Part shown: positions 1 to 9,339 of the stretch, in pieces
Position numbering within the stretch: position 1 is the stretch's first letter
Layout: each line of letters starts with the position of its first letter
Assembly: GCF_036010505.1 (NCBI RefSeq)
Contig: NZ_CP108569.1
Coordinates: 2,358,001 to 2,422,000, forward strand
Reading direction: 5' to 3'
DNA from: Streptomyces sp. NBC_01197
GTDB lineage: Bacteria > Actinomycetota > Actinomycetes > Streptomycetales > Streptomycetaceae
Length of the DNA stretch: 64,000 nt
Program-made: the position numbers and the translations under genes
The notes under the pieces: generated by a model
What the model was told of the DNA's origin: nothing
What the model saw: only the letters and a program-made list of their open reading frames with translations
The model's database searches: none

Positions 1-1758
1 GCTGAGCCGCGCCGCGCGCTCGGCGACCTCGGCCGGGCCGAGCTCCACGGCCCGGTTGCACCACTTCTGCCCTTCGCCCAGCTCGCCGCGGCGGATGGCG
101 AGCAGCGCGAGGCGAAGGGCGGCCCGGCCGTGCCCGGCGTTGGCGGCCCTGGCCCACCAGAGACCGGCCTCGCGCTCGTTGCCCTCGCGGGCCAGCAGCA
201 GCCCGAGGTTGAAGGCACCGTTGCGGCTGCCCGCCTCGGCGGCCTCGCGGTACCAGCCCGCCGCGGCCTCGACGTCGTTGCGGGAGGCGGCGAGCATGCC
301 GACCCGGACCTGGGCACGGCGGTGCCCCTGCTCGGCGGCGCGCTCGTACCACTCCTCGCACTCGCTCTTCTCGGTGACGGGCTCGCCCAGCACGGGCGGG
401 CCCGGCGGCGGCATCCGGGCGTCGAGCAGCGCGCCGAGCCGGAAGGCCGCCTCGGTGCTGCCGCCGCCCGCCGCGCAGCGCAGGTGGCGCTCCGCCGTGT
501 GCTCCTCGCCATCCCTGAGCAGCGCGATGCCGACCTGGAGCGCGGCCTCGGTGTGCCCGGCCGCCGCCGCCCGCTCGTACCAGACGAAGGCGCCGCGGTC
601 GTCGTCCCGGCCCGCGTGCAGGATGCCCAGGTTGAAGGCGGCGTCCACGCTGCCCGCCTCGGCCGCCTTGGAGAACCACGGCTCGGCGCCGGCCGGGTCG
701 CCGTTCTGCAGGAGCAGGACGGCGAGCGCGTTGGCCGCCTCGCGGTGCCCGGCATAGGCGGCGCGGCGGTACCACTGCTCGGCCTGCGCCGTCCGCCCCT
801 GAGCGGCGCAGAGCAGGGCCAGGTTGTACGCGCCGTTGACGTCGCCCGCGTCCATGGCGGCCCGGTACCAGCGCTCAGCGGTCTGCTTCTCGCCCCGGGC
901 GGCGTGCAGCGCGCCCAGCGCGTTGGCCGCGTTCCCGTCACCTTCCTGGGCGGCACGCAGCCACCAGACGGCGGCGCTCTCCGTGTCGCCCGCGTCGCGC
1001 AGCAGGAAGCCGAGCGCGCAGGCCGCGCGGGCCTCGCCGTCCTTGGCGGACGTCAGATACCAGCGGCCGGCCTCCTTGAGGTCGCCGCGCTTCTCCAGGA
1101 TCACGCCGAGGTGCAGCGCGGCGCGCCGGTGGCCTCGCGCGGCGGCCTGCCGGTACCAGCGCTCAGCCTCGGCCGCCGGGGCCTCGCCCGTGGCGGCCCG
1201 GTCCAGCGCGCGCGCCAGCCGGTAGGCGGCCTCCCGGTGGCCCTGCTCGGCGGCGGCGCGCAGCCACCGCTCCGCGCCGATGTCCCCGCGGTGCTCCAGC
1301 AGGTCCGCGAGGGCGTACGCCCCCAGCGCGTGTCCCGACTCGGCGGACTGGCGCAGCCAGTACTCAGCAGCGGGCTCGTCGCCGCGTTCCCGGTGGTGCC
1401 TGCCCAGCGCGTGGGCCGCGGCGGCGGAGCCCGCGACAGCGGCGATGCGCCACCAGCCGGCCGCCTCGTCCGCGTAGCCGCGCTGGTGCAGCAGTACGCC
1501 CAGGTTGTTGGCCGCGGCCCGGTCCCCCTCCCCGGTGGCGGCGCGCAGCCAGCGCTCCGCGCCGTCGAGGTCCCCGCGGCGCAGCAGCAGCGCACCCAGT
1601 ACGCTCATCGACGCGGTCTCACCACTCTCGGCACCGCTCCGGTGCCGTGCCTCCGTCTCGGCGTCGGCCGTTTCCTCCGCGTCGACGACGTCGCGGCCCT
1701 CTTCGGCGTGCTTCTGCACAAACCGCCCTGTCTCCAACAGAGTTGCCCTGTCCCCCAT
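1..1758 (-). CDS. Sel1-like/TPR repeat protein, 3' end outside window
   Basis: The minus-strand frame from ATG at 1758 stays open to base 1, giving 586 codons with no stop, so the C-terminus lies outside the window. After an acidic N-terminus of about 55 residues it is almost wholly built of about fifteen helical repeats of roughly 36 residues. Each unit has the Sel1/TPR pattern: a small-residue helix ending in AA..LG.LL, a turn with RGD or GD, then a helix with AERWLR or AAxWWRxAA. Such solenoids are protein-interaction scaffolds, and no enzyme domain is visible. It is the first gene downstream of the initiator tRNA on the same strand, beyond that tRNA's terminator. The plus strand carries a long antisense open frame that is a GC-bias shadow. 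The partner protein is unknown. Confidence 0.85.
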   Translation of the reverse strand, partial: MGDRATLLETGRFVQKHAEEGRDVVDAEETADAETEARHRSGAESGETASMSVLGALLLRRGDLDGAERWLRAATGEGDRAAANNLGVLLHQRGYADEAAGWWRIAAVAGSAAAAHALGRHHRERGDEPAAEYWLRQSAESGHALGAYALADLLEHRGDIGAERWLRAAAEQGHREAAYRLARALDRAATGEAPAAEAERWYRQAAARGHRRAALHLGVILEKRGDLKEAGRWYLTSAKDGEARAACALGFLLRDAGDTESAAVWWLRAAQEGDGNAANALGALHAARGEKQTAERWYRAAMDAGDVNGAYNLALLCAAQGRTAQAEQWYRRAAYAGHREAANALAVLLLQNGDPAGAEPWFSKAAEAGSVDAAFNLGILHAGRDDDRGAFVWYERAAAAGHTEAALQVGIALLRDGEEHTAERHLRCAAGGGSTEAAFRLGALLDARMPPPGPPVLGEPVTEKSECEEWYERAAEQGHRRAQVRVGMLAASRNDVEAAAGWYREAAEAGSRNGAFNLGLLLAREGNEREAGLWWARAANAGHGRAALRLALLAIRRGELGEGQKWCNRAVELGPAEVAERAARLS

Positions 1759-1953
1759 AAGCACCATCGTCCCACTACGTGCAACTCGCGCACACCTGGT
1801 ATATCGCAGTCGACTAGGTCACTACAGCGTTTTGTCGACTTCCCGCAGCGCGGTAAGTGAAACATGAACGAGTCCCAACTTCCCGTAGGCAACGCCTTCT
1901 TCACAGGAGTCGCACGCACAGGCAACCGGGCAGCCGCCTCGGACACGCATGAA

Positions 1954-1987
1954 GAAGGCCCGGATCTCTTTCGAGATCCGGGCCTTC
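1954..1987 (-). terminator. Hairpin terminator after tRNA-fMet
   Basis: A perfect 15-bp inverted repeat (1954-1968 with 1973-1987) encloses a 4-nt loop. It lies 9 bases beyond the 3' end of the tRNA gene on the minus strand. There is no long T tract, as is usual in streptomycetes. Confidence 0.8.
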
Positions 1988-1995
1988 GACTTCAG

Positions 1996-2069
1996 TAGCG
2001 GGGACAGGATTTGAACCTGCGACCTCTGGGTTATGAGCCCAGCGAGCTACCGAGCTGCTCCACCCCGCG
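1996..2069 (-). tRNA. Initiator tRNA-fMet (CAU anticodon)
   Basis: The 74-nt minus-strand cloverleaf starts CGCGGGG. Its anticodon loop is CTCATAA, flanked by three consecutive G:C pairs (GGG/CCC), the hallmark of bacterial initiator tRNAs. Positions 1 and 72 are C and U and do not pair, another initiator feature. The T arm reads GGTTCAAATCC. CCA is not encoded. An open frame read through this region is the usual spurious translation of a tRNA. Confidence 0.97.
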
Positions 2070-2124
2070 CCGTTGTGTTGCAACCGTACCACGGCACGGA
2101 GGGCCGCCTTACCGGCCCGCGGTC

Positions 2125-2160
2125 GGGCCTGATCAGGGCTTTTACCCCCTGGTCAGGCCC
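2125..2160 (-). terminator. Hairpin terminator of the UPF0182 gene
   Basis: A 14-bp inverted repeat (2125-2138 with 2147-2160, one G:U pair) with an 8-nt loop sits just past the stop codon at 2176 on the minus strand, between that gene and the tRNA. Confidence 0.7.
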
Positions 2161-2175
2161 GGGACCGGTCAGCGG

Positions 2176-5052
2176 TCAGCCGGTCTTGCCGCTCGGCTTG
2201 ACCTTGGCCCCTGCGGCGGAGGCCCGCTGGAGGGCGTCCTGCAGGTCCTTCTGCGCCTTGCCGTAGGCGGTCCAGTCCTGCGGCTTCTTCGCCAACGCCG
2301 CCTGGCCGTCGTCGTACGCCTGCTGGGCGTCGGCGATGGCCTTCTTCACCGTGTCGTTGGCCGGCGGTCTCGTGGTGTTCCCGGTCGGCGGCGGGTTCGT
2401 CTCCTGGCCGGCCACCCCGAAGACCTTGTCCAGCGCCTGACCCAGGGTGTTCTCGAACGCCGTGGTGTCCCCGTCCGGTGAGTCGGCGTCCGCGTACGAG
2501 ACGGCCACCTTCTTCAGCAGCGGATAGTGCGCGTTGTTGCCCTGGGCGTACACCGGCTCGACGTAGAGGAACCCGCCGTCCAGCGGCACCGTGAGCAGGT
2601 TCCCGTACTCGATGTCCGAGTCGGCGCCCTTCATGTCCCGGACGAAGGTGCCGACTTCGGACGAACCGTTGAGCTTGTTCTGCACCTGTTCGGGGCCCGG
2701 CACCTCGGAAGTGACTCTGAGCAGTCTGATCTTGCCGTAGTCCGGACTCGCCGCGTCCGCGTCCACTGCCATGAAGCCGCCCAGGTTGGGACGCCCGCTG
2801 GGGGTGAACGTCGTGGTGAGCGAGAAATGCTGCTGGTCGCCCTTCTGGCCCGGCATCCTCAGCGACAGGTAGTAGGGCGGTACGGCCCTGTTGTCCCTGG
2901 TCGTCGGGTCGTTGGGCACCTGCCAGGCGTCACTGCCGGTGTAGAACTGCTTGGGGTCCGTGACGTGGTAGCGCGCCAGCAGCTCGCGCTGCACCTTGAA
3001 CATGTCCTGCGGATAGCGCAGATGCGCCTTCAGATCCGCCGGGATGTCCGCCTGCGGCTCGACCGTGTGCGGGAACGCCTTCATCCAGGTCTTGAGGACC
3101 GGGTCCTTGGTGTCCCACTGGTACAGCTTCACCTCACCGGTGTAGGCGTCGACCGTGGCCTTCACCGAGTTGCGGATGTAGTTGACCCGGTTCTGCTGGG
3201 CGACCACCGCCCGCTGGTTGTCGGTCAGCGAGTCGGCCGTACTGTCACCGAGCGTCGTACGCGAGGCGTACGGATATCCGTTGGTCGTGGTGTACGCGTC
3301 GACGACCCACTGAATCTTCCCGCCCACCACCGCCGGATAGGAGTCGCCGTCGATGGTCAGCCAGGGGGCGACCGCCTCGACGCGCTGCTTCGGCGTGCGG
3401 TTGTAGAGGATCTTCGAACCCTTGCCGATGGCTCCCGAGTAGAGCATCTGCGGCTCGTTGAAGGCCACCGCGTACGCGGCGCGGTTCAGCGGGTTGGAAA
3501 TGTCCACCCCGCTCTTGCCCGTGTAACTGGTGTTCTTCTCACCGTTGTTCTCGTAGTCGAGTTCCTTCTGCGGGCCCCCGACGATCGAGTACTGAGTGGT
3601 CTTCTCGCCGTAGTAGATCCGCTGCTGGTAGGCGGGGAGAGTGCCCGAGGTCGGCAGGCCGGACTCGGTGAAGACCGGGGCCCCGTTGCTGTCCGTGGCC
3701 GTGCCCTTGGCAGTGATCGCGCCGTAGCCGTGCGTGTATGTGAAGTGGTCGTTGATCCAGTTGTGCTTCGGGATGCCCGCGATGTTCAGCTCGCGCAGGC
3801 CGACCACCGTGTCCTGGCCCTTGTACCGGTCCACGTCCAGTGTCGCGGGGAAGCCGTAGTACTTCCGCTTCTGCTCCTGCTGCTGGAAGGTCGGCGAGAC
3901 GACGTTCGGGTCGATCAGCCGGTAGCTGGCCGCCGAGTTCGCGTCGCCACGCTGCTTGGTCGTGTCCTTGGTACTGCTCTTGCCGGAGTAGTTGTCGACG
4001 GCGGTGCCGTCGATGTCGTACGCCTGGCGCGTGGCCTTGATGTTCTTCTGGATGTACGGCGCTTCCTTGGCCTGCTCGTTCGGCTGGACCGTGAACTTCT
4101 GCACGATCGCCGGGTAGAGCCCGCCGATCAGGATCGCGGAGAGCACCATCAGACCGAAACCGATCACCGGCAGCTGCCAGGTGCGGCGCCAGAGCGTCGC
4201 GAAGAACAGCAGCGCGCAGATGACCGCGATGCAGAACAGGATCGTCTTCGCCGGGAGATAGGCGTTGGCGTCCACATACCGCAGGCCCGTCCAGTTGCCC
4301 GTGGCCTTGAAGTCACTGGACTTCACCGCGAGTCCGTACCGGTCGAGCCAGTACGCCACGGCCTTGAACGCCACGAAGATGCCGAGCAGCACCGACAGAT
4401 GGCCGGTGGCCGCCGATGTGGCGCGCGCGCCGGGGCTCGTGACGCGCAGCCCGCCGTACAGGTAGTGCACCAGTGCGGCGGCGATCAGCGAGAGCACCGC
4501 GGCGGCGAAGCCGAAACCGAGCAGGAAGCGGTACCAGGGCAGGTCGAAGGTGTAGAACGACACATCCAGCTTGAACTGGGGGTCCTTCTGACCGAACGGC
4601 ACACCGTTGACGAACATCAGCCAGGTGCGCCACTGCCCGGAGGCGGAGGCACCCGCGATCAGCCCGACGACCGCCGTCACCCCGAGCAGCAGCCACCTCT
4701 TGTACGGGGCGATGCCCATCCGGTAGCGGTCGAGGTTCTGCTGCTCCAGCGACATCGCGCTCAGCGGCGGCCGGAGCCGGTGCGCCAGCCAGATGTTGAG
4801 GCCGACGGCGGCCCCCATCACCACGCCGAAGACGAGGAAGAGCCCGATCTTCGTCCACAGGGTGGTGGTGAAGACGGATGAGTAGTGAACGGACCGGTAC
4901 CAGAGCCAGTCGGTCCAGAACCCGGCGAACATGATGAACGCCATGGCCAGGACGATCAGTACGCCCAGGGTCATCAGCAGGGTCCGGGCGCGGCGGGACG
5001 GCCGTCCCACTCTGATCCGTGGCCCGGTCGGGCCTCCGCCGCGGTCCGGCAT
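2176..5052 (-). CDS. UPF0182 family large membrane protein
   Basis: The 958-residue product starts [11 protein letters not shown] at ATG 5052. The frame is open further upstream (GTG 5073, ATG 5130), but homologues that I recall begin near MPDRGG. About seven hydrophobic segments lie in the first 330 residues, including [19 protein letters not shown] near the start. They are followed by a long soluble, probably extracytoplasmic, region rich in Tyr, Asn and Asp, and a low-complexity Thr/Pro/Lys tail. Length and architecture match actinobacterial UPF0182 (Rv3193c type). The molecular function is unknown. It stands alone on the minus strand between the PPA1309 gene, which is divergent, and the tRNA. 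Confidence 0.93.
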   Translation of the reverse strand: MPDRGGGPTGPRIRVGRPSRRARTLLMTLGVLIVLAMAFIMFAGFWTDWLWYRSVHYSSVFTTTLWTKIGLFLVFGVVMGAAVGLNIWLAHRLRPPLSAMSLEQQNLDRYRMGIAPYKRWLLLGVTAVVGLIAGASASGQWRTWLMFVNGVPFGQKDPQFKLDVSFYTFDLPWYRFLLGFGFAAAVLSLIAAALVHYLYGGLRVTSPGARATSAATGHLSVLLGIFVAFKAVAYWLDRYGLAVKSSDFKATGNWTGLRYVDANAYLPAKTILFCIAVICALLFFATLWRRTWQLPVIGFGLMVLSAILIGGLYPAIVQKFTVQPNEQAKEAPYIQKNIKATRQAYDIDGTAVDNYSGKSSTKDTTKQRGDANSAASYRLIDPNVVSPTFQQQEQKRKYYGFPATLDVDRYKGQDTVVGLRELNIAGIPKHNWINDHFTYTHGYGAITAKGTATDSNGAPVFTESGLPTSGTLPAYQQRIYYGEKTTQYSIVGGPQKELDYENNGEKNTSYTGKSGVDISNPLNRAAYAVAFNEPQMLYSGAIGKGSKILYNRTPKQRVEAVAPWLTIDGDSYPAVVGGKIQWVVDAYTTTNGYPYASRTTLGDSTADSLTDNQRAVVAQQNRVNYIRNSVKATVDAYTGEVKLYQWDTKDPVLKTWMKAFPHTVEPQADIPADLKAHLRYPQDMFKVQRELLARYHVTDPKQFYTGSDAWQVPNDPTTRDNRAVPPYYLSLRMPGQKGDQQHFSLTTTFTPSGRPNLGGFMAVDADAASPDYGKIRLLRVTSEVPGPEQVQNKLNGSSEVGTFVRDMKGADSDIEYGNLLTVPLDGGFLYVEPVYAQGNNAHYPLLKKVAVSYADADSPDGDTTAFENTLGQALDKVFGVAGQETNPPPTGNTTRPPANDTVKKAIADAQQAYDDGQAALAKKPQDWTAYGKAQKDLQDALQRASAAGAKVKPSGKTG

Positions 5053-5188
5053 CTGGAAAGCCAACGTGCGCACCTCGAAGTTTGCGGTTGTGTGGAGCAG
5101 GCCCCGCGATCGTAGAGCCCACTCATGCAACTTACTGAGGCTTTACCCAGTTCCCGTTCCCGGGGTGGAAGAGGGCAGGATATTGCCC

Positions 5189-5749
5189 ATGCCCAACGTT
5201 TCTTCGCCCTCAGGCCCTCCGATGGCCGCCAGTCCGCTCACCGTGGCCGTACTCGAAATCGACGAGTACGCGTCCGGCCTCGGCTGGGACCAGCCCGCCC
5301 GACTCTTCGCACTCGTGGACACCGCGAAGCTCCGTACCCAGGAACCGGGCCTGGCCGCCCAGCTCGGTCTCGACGACGGCGAGCCCGCCGCGTCGCTGAC
5401 CCCCGTCGAGCAGGACGAGATCCCGGACACCACTCCGCTCGACGAGTTCCTCGCCACCATCGCCTGGCCCGACGCGGTGGCCGGCTGTGCGATGACGGTG
5501 GAGCGGCTGATGCTGCCGCCGTCGGCGGAAGCGTCCGTACCGGACGGAATGGACGAGGCGCAGCTGACGGCGTGGGTGGCCCAGCACCCGGACCGGCAGG
5601 AGGTGCGGATGACCGTGGCGGTACTGCGGGACGGCACCCGTGAGTCGGCCCTGCGGCTGCGCGCGAAGGACTCACCGAACGAGGTGCTCACCGGCGCGGA
5701 GCTGGTCCCCGGCCTCGCCGAGGCGCTCTCGGTGACGTTCGAGGCATAA
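5189..5749 (+). CDS. PPA1309 family protein
   Basis: This 186-residue acidic soluble protein has no signal peptide or membrane segment. The start ATG 5189 follows a purine-rich stretch (GGAAGAGGGCAGG) and gives MPNVSSPSGPP. It contains the family-typical LTVAVLEIDEYASGLGWDQP, TIAWPDAVAGCAMTVERL and a C-terminal LTGAELVPGLAEAL segment. PPA1309 proteins are conserved in actinobacteria next to the Lon/PDZ protease gene, as here where the two are convergent. No catalytic motif is visible and the biochemical role is unknown. The gene is divergent from UPF0182, with about 136 bp between the starts. Confidence 0.88.
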   Translation: MPNVSSPSGPPMAASPLTVAVLEIDEYASGLGWDQPARLFALVDTAKLRTQEPGLAAQLGLDDGEPAASLTPVEQDEIPDTTPLDEFLATIAWPDAVAGCAMTVERLMLPPSAEASVPDGMDEAQLTAWVAQHPDRQEVRMTVAVLRDGTRESALRLRAKDSPNEVLTGAELVPGLAEALSVTFEA

Positions 5750-5795
5750 GGACTGCCTCTCGTCCGGACCGGGCCGCTCCGCCCCGTGGCGATCC

Positions 5796-5839
5796 GGCTG
5801 TGTGCGTACGCGCCTGTTCACGCGGGTACGCACACAGCC
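5796..5839. terminator. Bidirectional hairpin between convergent genes
   Basis: A perfect 14-bp inverted repeat (5796-5809 with 5826-5839) encloses a loop with a possible inner 3-bp GCG/CGC stem. It lies between the stops of the PPA1309 gene (5749) and the Lon/PDZ protease gene (5847), so it can end both transcripts. Confidence 0.75.
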
Positions 5840-5846
5840 TGCGTGG

Positions 5847-6941
5847 CTACTTCGCGGAGCAGCTGGGCAGCCCTGCGGTGTCTCCTGCGCGGATCTTGTC
5901 CATCGCCTGCTTCGCGTCCTTCATCGCCTTCACCTTCACCAGGGTGAGGCCCGACGGGGTGTCGGCTGCAGCGGCCGCGCAGTTGTCGCTGGGCGTCAGG
6001 AAGTACTGGGCGCCCGCCCGGCGCGCGGCGACGAGCTTCATCTCGATGCCGCCGATCGGCCCGACCACGCCCTTGTCGTCGATGGTGCCCGTACCCGCGA
6101 CGAACTTGCCGCCGGTCAGGTCGCCCGGCGTCAGCTTGTCGACGAGGCCGAGGGAGAACATCAGCCCGGCGCTGGGGCCGCCCACATCGGCGAGCTTGAT
6201 GTCGATGTGGAACGGGAAGGTGTGGTCGGTGCCCGCCTGGATGCCGACGATGGCCCGGCCCGGGTCCGGCGCGGGGGCCTTCGCGGTGACGATGGACACG
6301 TTCTTCGTGCCCTTCGGCTCGGCGCCCGCCTTCTCCGCGGCCGCGGCGGTACCGGCCGGCACGACGGTGAAGACGACCGACTGGCCCGGCTTGTGCCGGG
6401 TGACCAGCTTCGCCACGTCACCGGGCTCGGCCACGGCCTTGCCGTCCACGTCCTTGATCACATCGCCCGCGTGCAGCTTGCCCTGCGCGGGACTGCCCTT
6501 GACCACCGTCGAGACCACGGTCCGCGACTTCACGGGGATACCCAGCTCGTCCAGGGCCGCGACCTTGGCGCTCTCCTGTGACTGGCTGAACTCCTCGGCG
6601 TTCTGCTGGGTCGACTGCTGCTCGGTCGTGCCGTCCGGGTAGAGGGTGTCGTGCGGAACGACCAGGCTGTCGTGCGCGAGCCAGCCGTAGACCGCCTCGA
6701 CCAGGTTCATCTGGTAGTCGGACCGCGTGACCCTGACCGTCACCATGTTGAGGTGACCGCTCGTCGGGTACGTCTTGTGGCCGGAGACCTGCAGGACCGG
6801 CTGGCCGCCCGCCTTGCCGAGCGTGTTCACGGTCGGCCCCGGGCCCATCTCGGCGTACGGGACGGTGAGGAACACTCCGCCGCACAGCAGCGCGATCAGC
6901 ACGAGAGTGGACGTGAGCAGCGTCAGGGTGCGGCGTGGCAT
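5847..6941 (-). CDS. YlbL-type secreted/membrane-anchored PDZ-Lon protease
   Basis: The 364-residue product starts MPRRTLTLLTS at ATG 6941 and has one N-terminal membrane segment (about residues 8-28). A PDZ domain lies at about 130-200, with the KGSPAQGKLHAGDVI carboxylate-binding region. A C-terminal S16 (Lon) domain follows. The catalytic Ser257 in GGPSAGL and Lys302 in EMKLVAARR are both present and 45 residues apart, as in active Lon dyads. There is no AAA+ domain, so it is an ATP-independent protease acting at the outer face of the membrane. It matches Bacillus YlbL and Rv3194c. It overlaps no neighbour and converges on the PPA1309 gene. Its substrate is unknown. Confidence 0.92.
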   Translation of the reverse strand: MPRRTLTLLTSTLVLIALLCGGVFLTVPYAEMGPGPTVNTLGKAGGQPVLQVSGHKTYPTSGHLNMVTVRVTRSDYQMNLVEAVYGWLAHDSLVVPHDTLYPDGTTEQQSTQQNAEEFSQSQESAKVAALDELGIPVKSRTVVSTVVKGSPAQGKLHAGDVIKDVDGKAVAEPGDVAKLVTRHKPGQSVVFTVVPAGTAAAAEKAGAEPKGTKNVSIVTAKAPAPDPGRAIVGIQAGTDHTFPFHIDIKLADVGGPSAGLMFSLGLVDKLTPGDLTGGKFVAGTGTIDDKGVVGPIGGIEMKLVAARRAGAQYFLTPSDNCAAAAADTPSGLTLVKVKAMKDAKQAMDKIRAGDTAGLPSCSAK

Positions 6942-7033
6942 GGAACGACAGTACGGGACCAGTCTGTGGCGCACCGCTCGGGGCCGGGGCGCGGATCCCG
7001 GCCAGGGCGGAGCAGGCCGCGGCACCAGTGGAG

Positions 7034-7204
7034 TCAGAGGGTGTCGGAGCCGGCGTTCGCCTTGTCCATCGCCTCTCGGAACCGGGCGTAGCCGGCGAGT
7101 TCGGCGCCGTCACCGGCCTTGCGCTGCCGCGTGGCCCACCTGCCCCACAGGGCGGATCCGACCGCGGCGAAGAGCGGAATCAGCAGCCAGGCGAGTGCAC
7201 CCAT
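7034..7204 (-). CDS. Small membrane protein (56 aa)
   Basis: ATG 7204 has a near-perfect Shine-Dalgarno (GGAGGT, 5-nt spacing), so the longer open frame upstream is not used. The product has one N-terminal membrane helix (ALAWLLIPLFAAVGSALWG) followed by a basic stop-transfer stretch (RWATRQRK) and a charged cytoplasmic tail containing FREAMDKA. It lies about 90 bp upstream of the Lon/PDZ gene on the same strand and could be co-transcribed with it. Function unknown. Confidence 0.75.
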   Translation of the reverse strand: MGALAWLLIPLFAAVGSALWGRWATRQRKAGDGAELAGYARFREAMDKANAGSDTL

Positions 7205-7357
7205 ACCGACCTCCGGACCCCCGTGAACAGTCGCGAACCGACTGATCAGCAGATTAGTCATCTGCTGCTACAACGCTCGCGGCAGGGGTCCCGTTACGCA
7301 AATCGATCACATGGCGGAAAGCGTCACCCGGTAGTGGCGGCCCGGCCCTGGGCGGGG

Positions 7358-7816
7358 TCAGATGCCGACCCACTCCTCCGTGCCGTTCGAGAACGTCTGG
7401 TGTTTCCAGATCGGCACTTCGTGCTTCAGATCGTCGATGAGCATCCGGCACGCCTCGAACGCCTCGCTCCGGTGCGCGCACGACACAGCGGCCACCACGG
7501 CGAGGTCGCCCACCGCGAGATCGCCCACGCGGTGGACCGCGGCGAGCGCCCGCACCGGGAACTTCTCGGTGACCCGCTCGGCGACCCGGCGCATCTCGTC
7601 CTCGGCGGAGGGGTGGCAGGAGTATCCGAGGGCGTCGACGTCGGTGCCGCCGTCGTGGTTGCGCACCGTACCGACGAAGAGCGCGGTGCCGCCGGCCGCC
7701 TCGTCGCCCACGGCCCTGAACACCTCGTCGATGCTGAGCGGGGTGTCACGGATCGCCAGCAGCCGGATGGGGTCCTGAGCCGCGTGTTCGCCGGGGTGGT
7801 CGTCGGTGAGTGCCAT
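7358..7816 (-). CDS. moaE: Molybdopterin synthase catalytic subunit MoaE
   Basis: The 152-residue product is full length for MoaE. It contains the family core GTALFVGTVRNHDGG, the Y-x-C-HPSAEDEM segment, the HRVGDLAVGD turn, the HRSEAFEAC substrate loop with its Arg, and the catalytic-region Lys in VPIWKHQTF. MoaE and the small sulfur carrier MoaD convert precursor Z (cPMP) to molybdopterin in the cytoplasm. MoaD is not in this window, but moeZ, whose product can charge sulfur carriers, lies at 46.9-48.2 kb. I chose ATG 7816; no strong ribosome site is visible there. An inverted repeat lies upstream at 7892-7930. Confidence 0.93.
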   Translation of the reverse strand: MALTDDHPGEHAAQDPIRLLAIRDTPLSIDEVFRAVGDEAAGGTALFVGTVRNHDGGTDVDALGYSCHPSAEDEMRRVAERVTEKFPVRALAAVHRVGDLAVGDLAVVAAVSCAHRSEAFEACRMLIDDLKHEVPIWKHQTFSNGTEEWVGI

Positions 7817-7891
7817 GACGTCAATGGTGCCGTACGGGGCCGACAGCACGTAAGGGCGGTTTCGACCGGTAGCGACGGGGGCCCATTGGAG

Positions 7892-7930
7892 CGTCCTACA
7901 GGACGGGCCGCCAAGTGGTCCTGTAGGACG
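7892..7930. repeat. 13-bp inverted repeat made of two near-palindromic dyads
   Basis: The arms are 7892-7904 and 7918-7930, with 13 nt between. Each arm is itself a GTCCT-NN-AGGAC dyad, so the element is both a hairpin and a pair of operator-like boxes. It lies between the SDR gene stop (7987) and the moaE start (7816), all on the minus strand. It could be a terminator or a regulator binding site. Confidence 0.6.
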
Positions 7931-7986
7931 GCTCGCCAGCTGGCCCGCATGATGGCGGTCCGCCCGCCCGGCGCGGGCCACCGCCC

Positions 7987-9099
7987 TCAGATGCGGCCCC
8001 GGCGGGCCCGCCGGGCCCGGCGCACCAGCGCCGCCGTACCGAGCAGCGCGACCGTCGCGCCTGCCGCGCCCGCGGCCGTGGCGTCCTTGCGGCCGAGCCT
8101 GCGGCCGGCGACGGTGTGCCGCCCGGCGACCTCCTCCAGGAGCTCCGCGAGGACGTCCTCGTTGGTCCACCGGGGCCGCCAGCCCGCGTCGTGCAGCCTG
8201 CCGACGCTGACCACCCAGGGGTGCATCGTGTACGCCAGGTCACCGGCGGGCGACGGGGTGAGGCCGATCCGGTGCAGCCGGGCGGCGGCGCCGAGCGCGA
8301 CGGCGGACGGCAGTTCCATCCGGCGGATACCGCTGAGCTCCTCGACCTCGTCCTGCTCCAGCCAGCCGTCGCAGCCGACCGCGAACTCCCCGTCGACCTT
8401 TTCGAGCGCGGCGTACTCCAGGGCGCTGACCAGGTCGTCCACATGGCAGAACTGCCAGGTGGGGCGGGTCCCCGCGACCACGAGCAGCCGGGGGGACTCG
8501 AAGTAACGCGTCAGCGCGGTGTCCGTACCGCCCACCAGGACCGCGGGCCTGACCACGGTGACGTTCAGACCCGGGTGCGCACGCGGCGCGCGGCGGCCGA
8601 GCCGCTCGATCTCCAGCAGGTCACCGACGCCGGTGGCCTCGGCGGTCGCCCGCAGCTCGGCGTCCTCGGAGAGCGGGATGTCGTTGTCCGGCAGCGCGCC
8701 GTAGACCATCGCCGACGTGCAGAGCACGACGCGGTGGACACCGGCGGCCGCGGCGGCCGTGAGGACCGTCTGGGTGCCGCGGACATTGTAGGCGGACCGG
8801 GCCGCCGCGTCGGTCTCCAGATCGAGGTCCAGCGCGAGGTGCACCACGACGTCTGCGCCACGCAGCTTCTCGGCGATCGCCGGGTCGCGCACGTCGAGGA
8901 TGTGCCAGTGGGCCTCGGCCACGTCGCCGCGCCGCTCGTCCATGGCCACGACCCGCTTGACCTCGTCGGACTCGGCCAGCCGCCGGGTCAGCAGGGCACC
9001 GATACCGGAGGCGGCTCCGGTGACCGCGACGACGGGCCCCCTGGAGGGCTTGGTTGAGAGGTTTCGCGCTGCGCGAACCTGTGGATCTGGGGAACTCAC
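7987..9099 (-). CDS. NAD-dependent epimerase/SDR family protein
   Basis: The 370-residue product starts at GTG 9099, preceded by GGAG at good spacing. The N-terminal Rossmann glycine motif is VAVTGAASGIGALLTRRL, followed by DVVVHLALDLD and an extended-SDR active-site region. In this the usual YxxxK is not obvious: the STSAMVYG-like segment reads LCTSAMVYGALPDN, while the next expected Lys position is altered. The C-terminus has RPTWQFCHVDDLVSAL and a final hydrophobic/Arg-rich tail (ATVALLGTAALVRRARRARRGRI region) that could anchor it to the membrane. Substrate unknown, possibly a nucleotide sugar. It is divergent from the DUF2342 gene, with 240 bp between starts. Confidence 0.8.
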   Translation of the reverse strand: MSSPDPQVRAARNLSTKPSRGPVVAVTGAASGIGALLTRRLAESDEVKRVVAMDERRGDVAEAHWHILDVRDPAIAEKLRGADVVVHLALDLDLETDAAARSAYNVRGTQTVLTAAAAAGVHRVVLCTSAMVYGALPDNDIPLSEDAELRATAEATGVGDLLEIERLGRRAPRAHPGLNVTVVRPAVLVGGTDTALTRYFESPRLLVVAGTRPTWQFCHVDDLVSALEYAALEKVDGEFAVGCDGWLEQDEVEELSGIRRMELPSAVALGAAARLHRIGLTPSPAGDLAYTMHPWVVSVGRLHDAGWRPRWTNEDVLAELLEEVAGRHTVAGRRLGRKDATAAGAAGATVALLGTAALVRRARRARRGRI

Positions 9100-9339
9100 C
9101 GGGCGTCTCCAGCGGTTGTCTTCAGTACGTACGCGAACTGACACGTACGGACCAGGTGGCGTCCATCCTGCCGCAGCCCATGCGTCAGCCAAGCACTGAG
9201 CCCTCATCGGGCACCGGTGTCCGGGGGAGCCGCCCGGTCGGACCCGGGCTGACCGGGCGGTCACCCTCTACCCTGGGTGGTGTTGTCGGGCAATCGCTGT
9301 CGGCCAGTCGGCCGACGGCCCTACGAGCCGAGGAAACCC

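Noticed and set aside
130..1860. Long plus-strand open frame opposite the Sel1/TPR gene
   Set aside because: Antisense shadow caused by high GC at third positions; Arg/Gly/Pro-rich translation with no motif, while the minus frame has clear repeats.
1901..2092. Minus-strand open frame across the tRNA
   Set aside because: The translation (NPEVAGSNPVPA) is the classic product of reading through a tRNA gene.
2527..4881. 784-codon plus-strand open frame opposite UPF0182
   Set aside because: Shadow frame; the opposite strand has clear membrane helices and family match.
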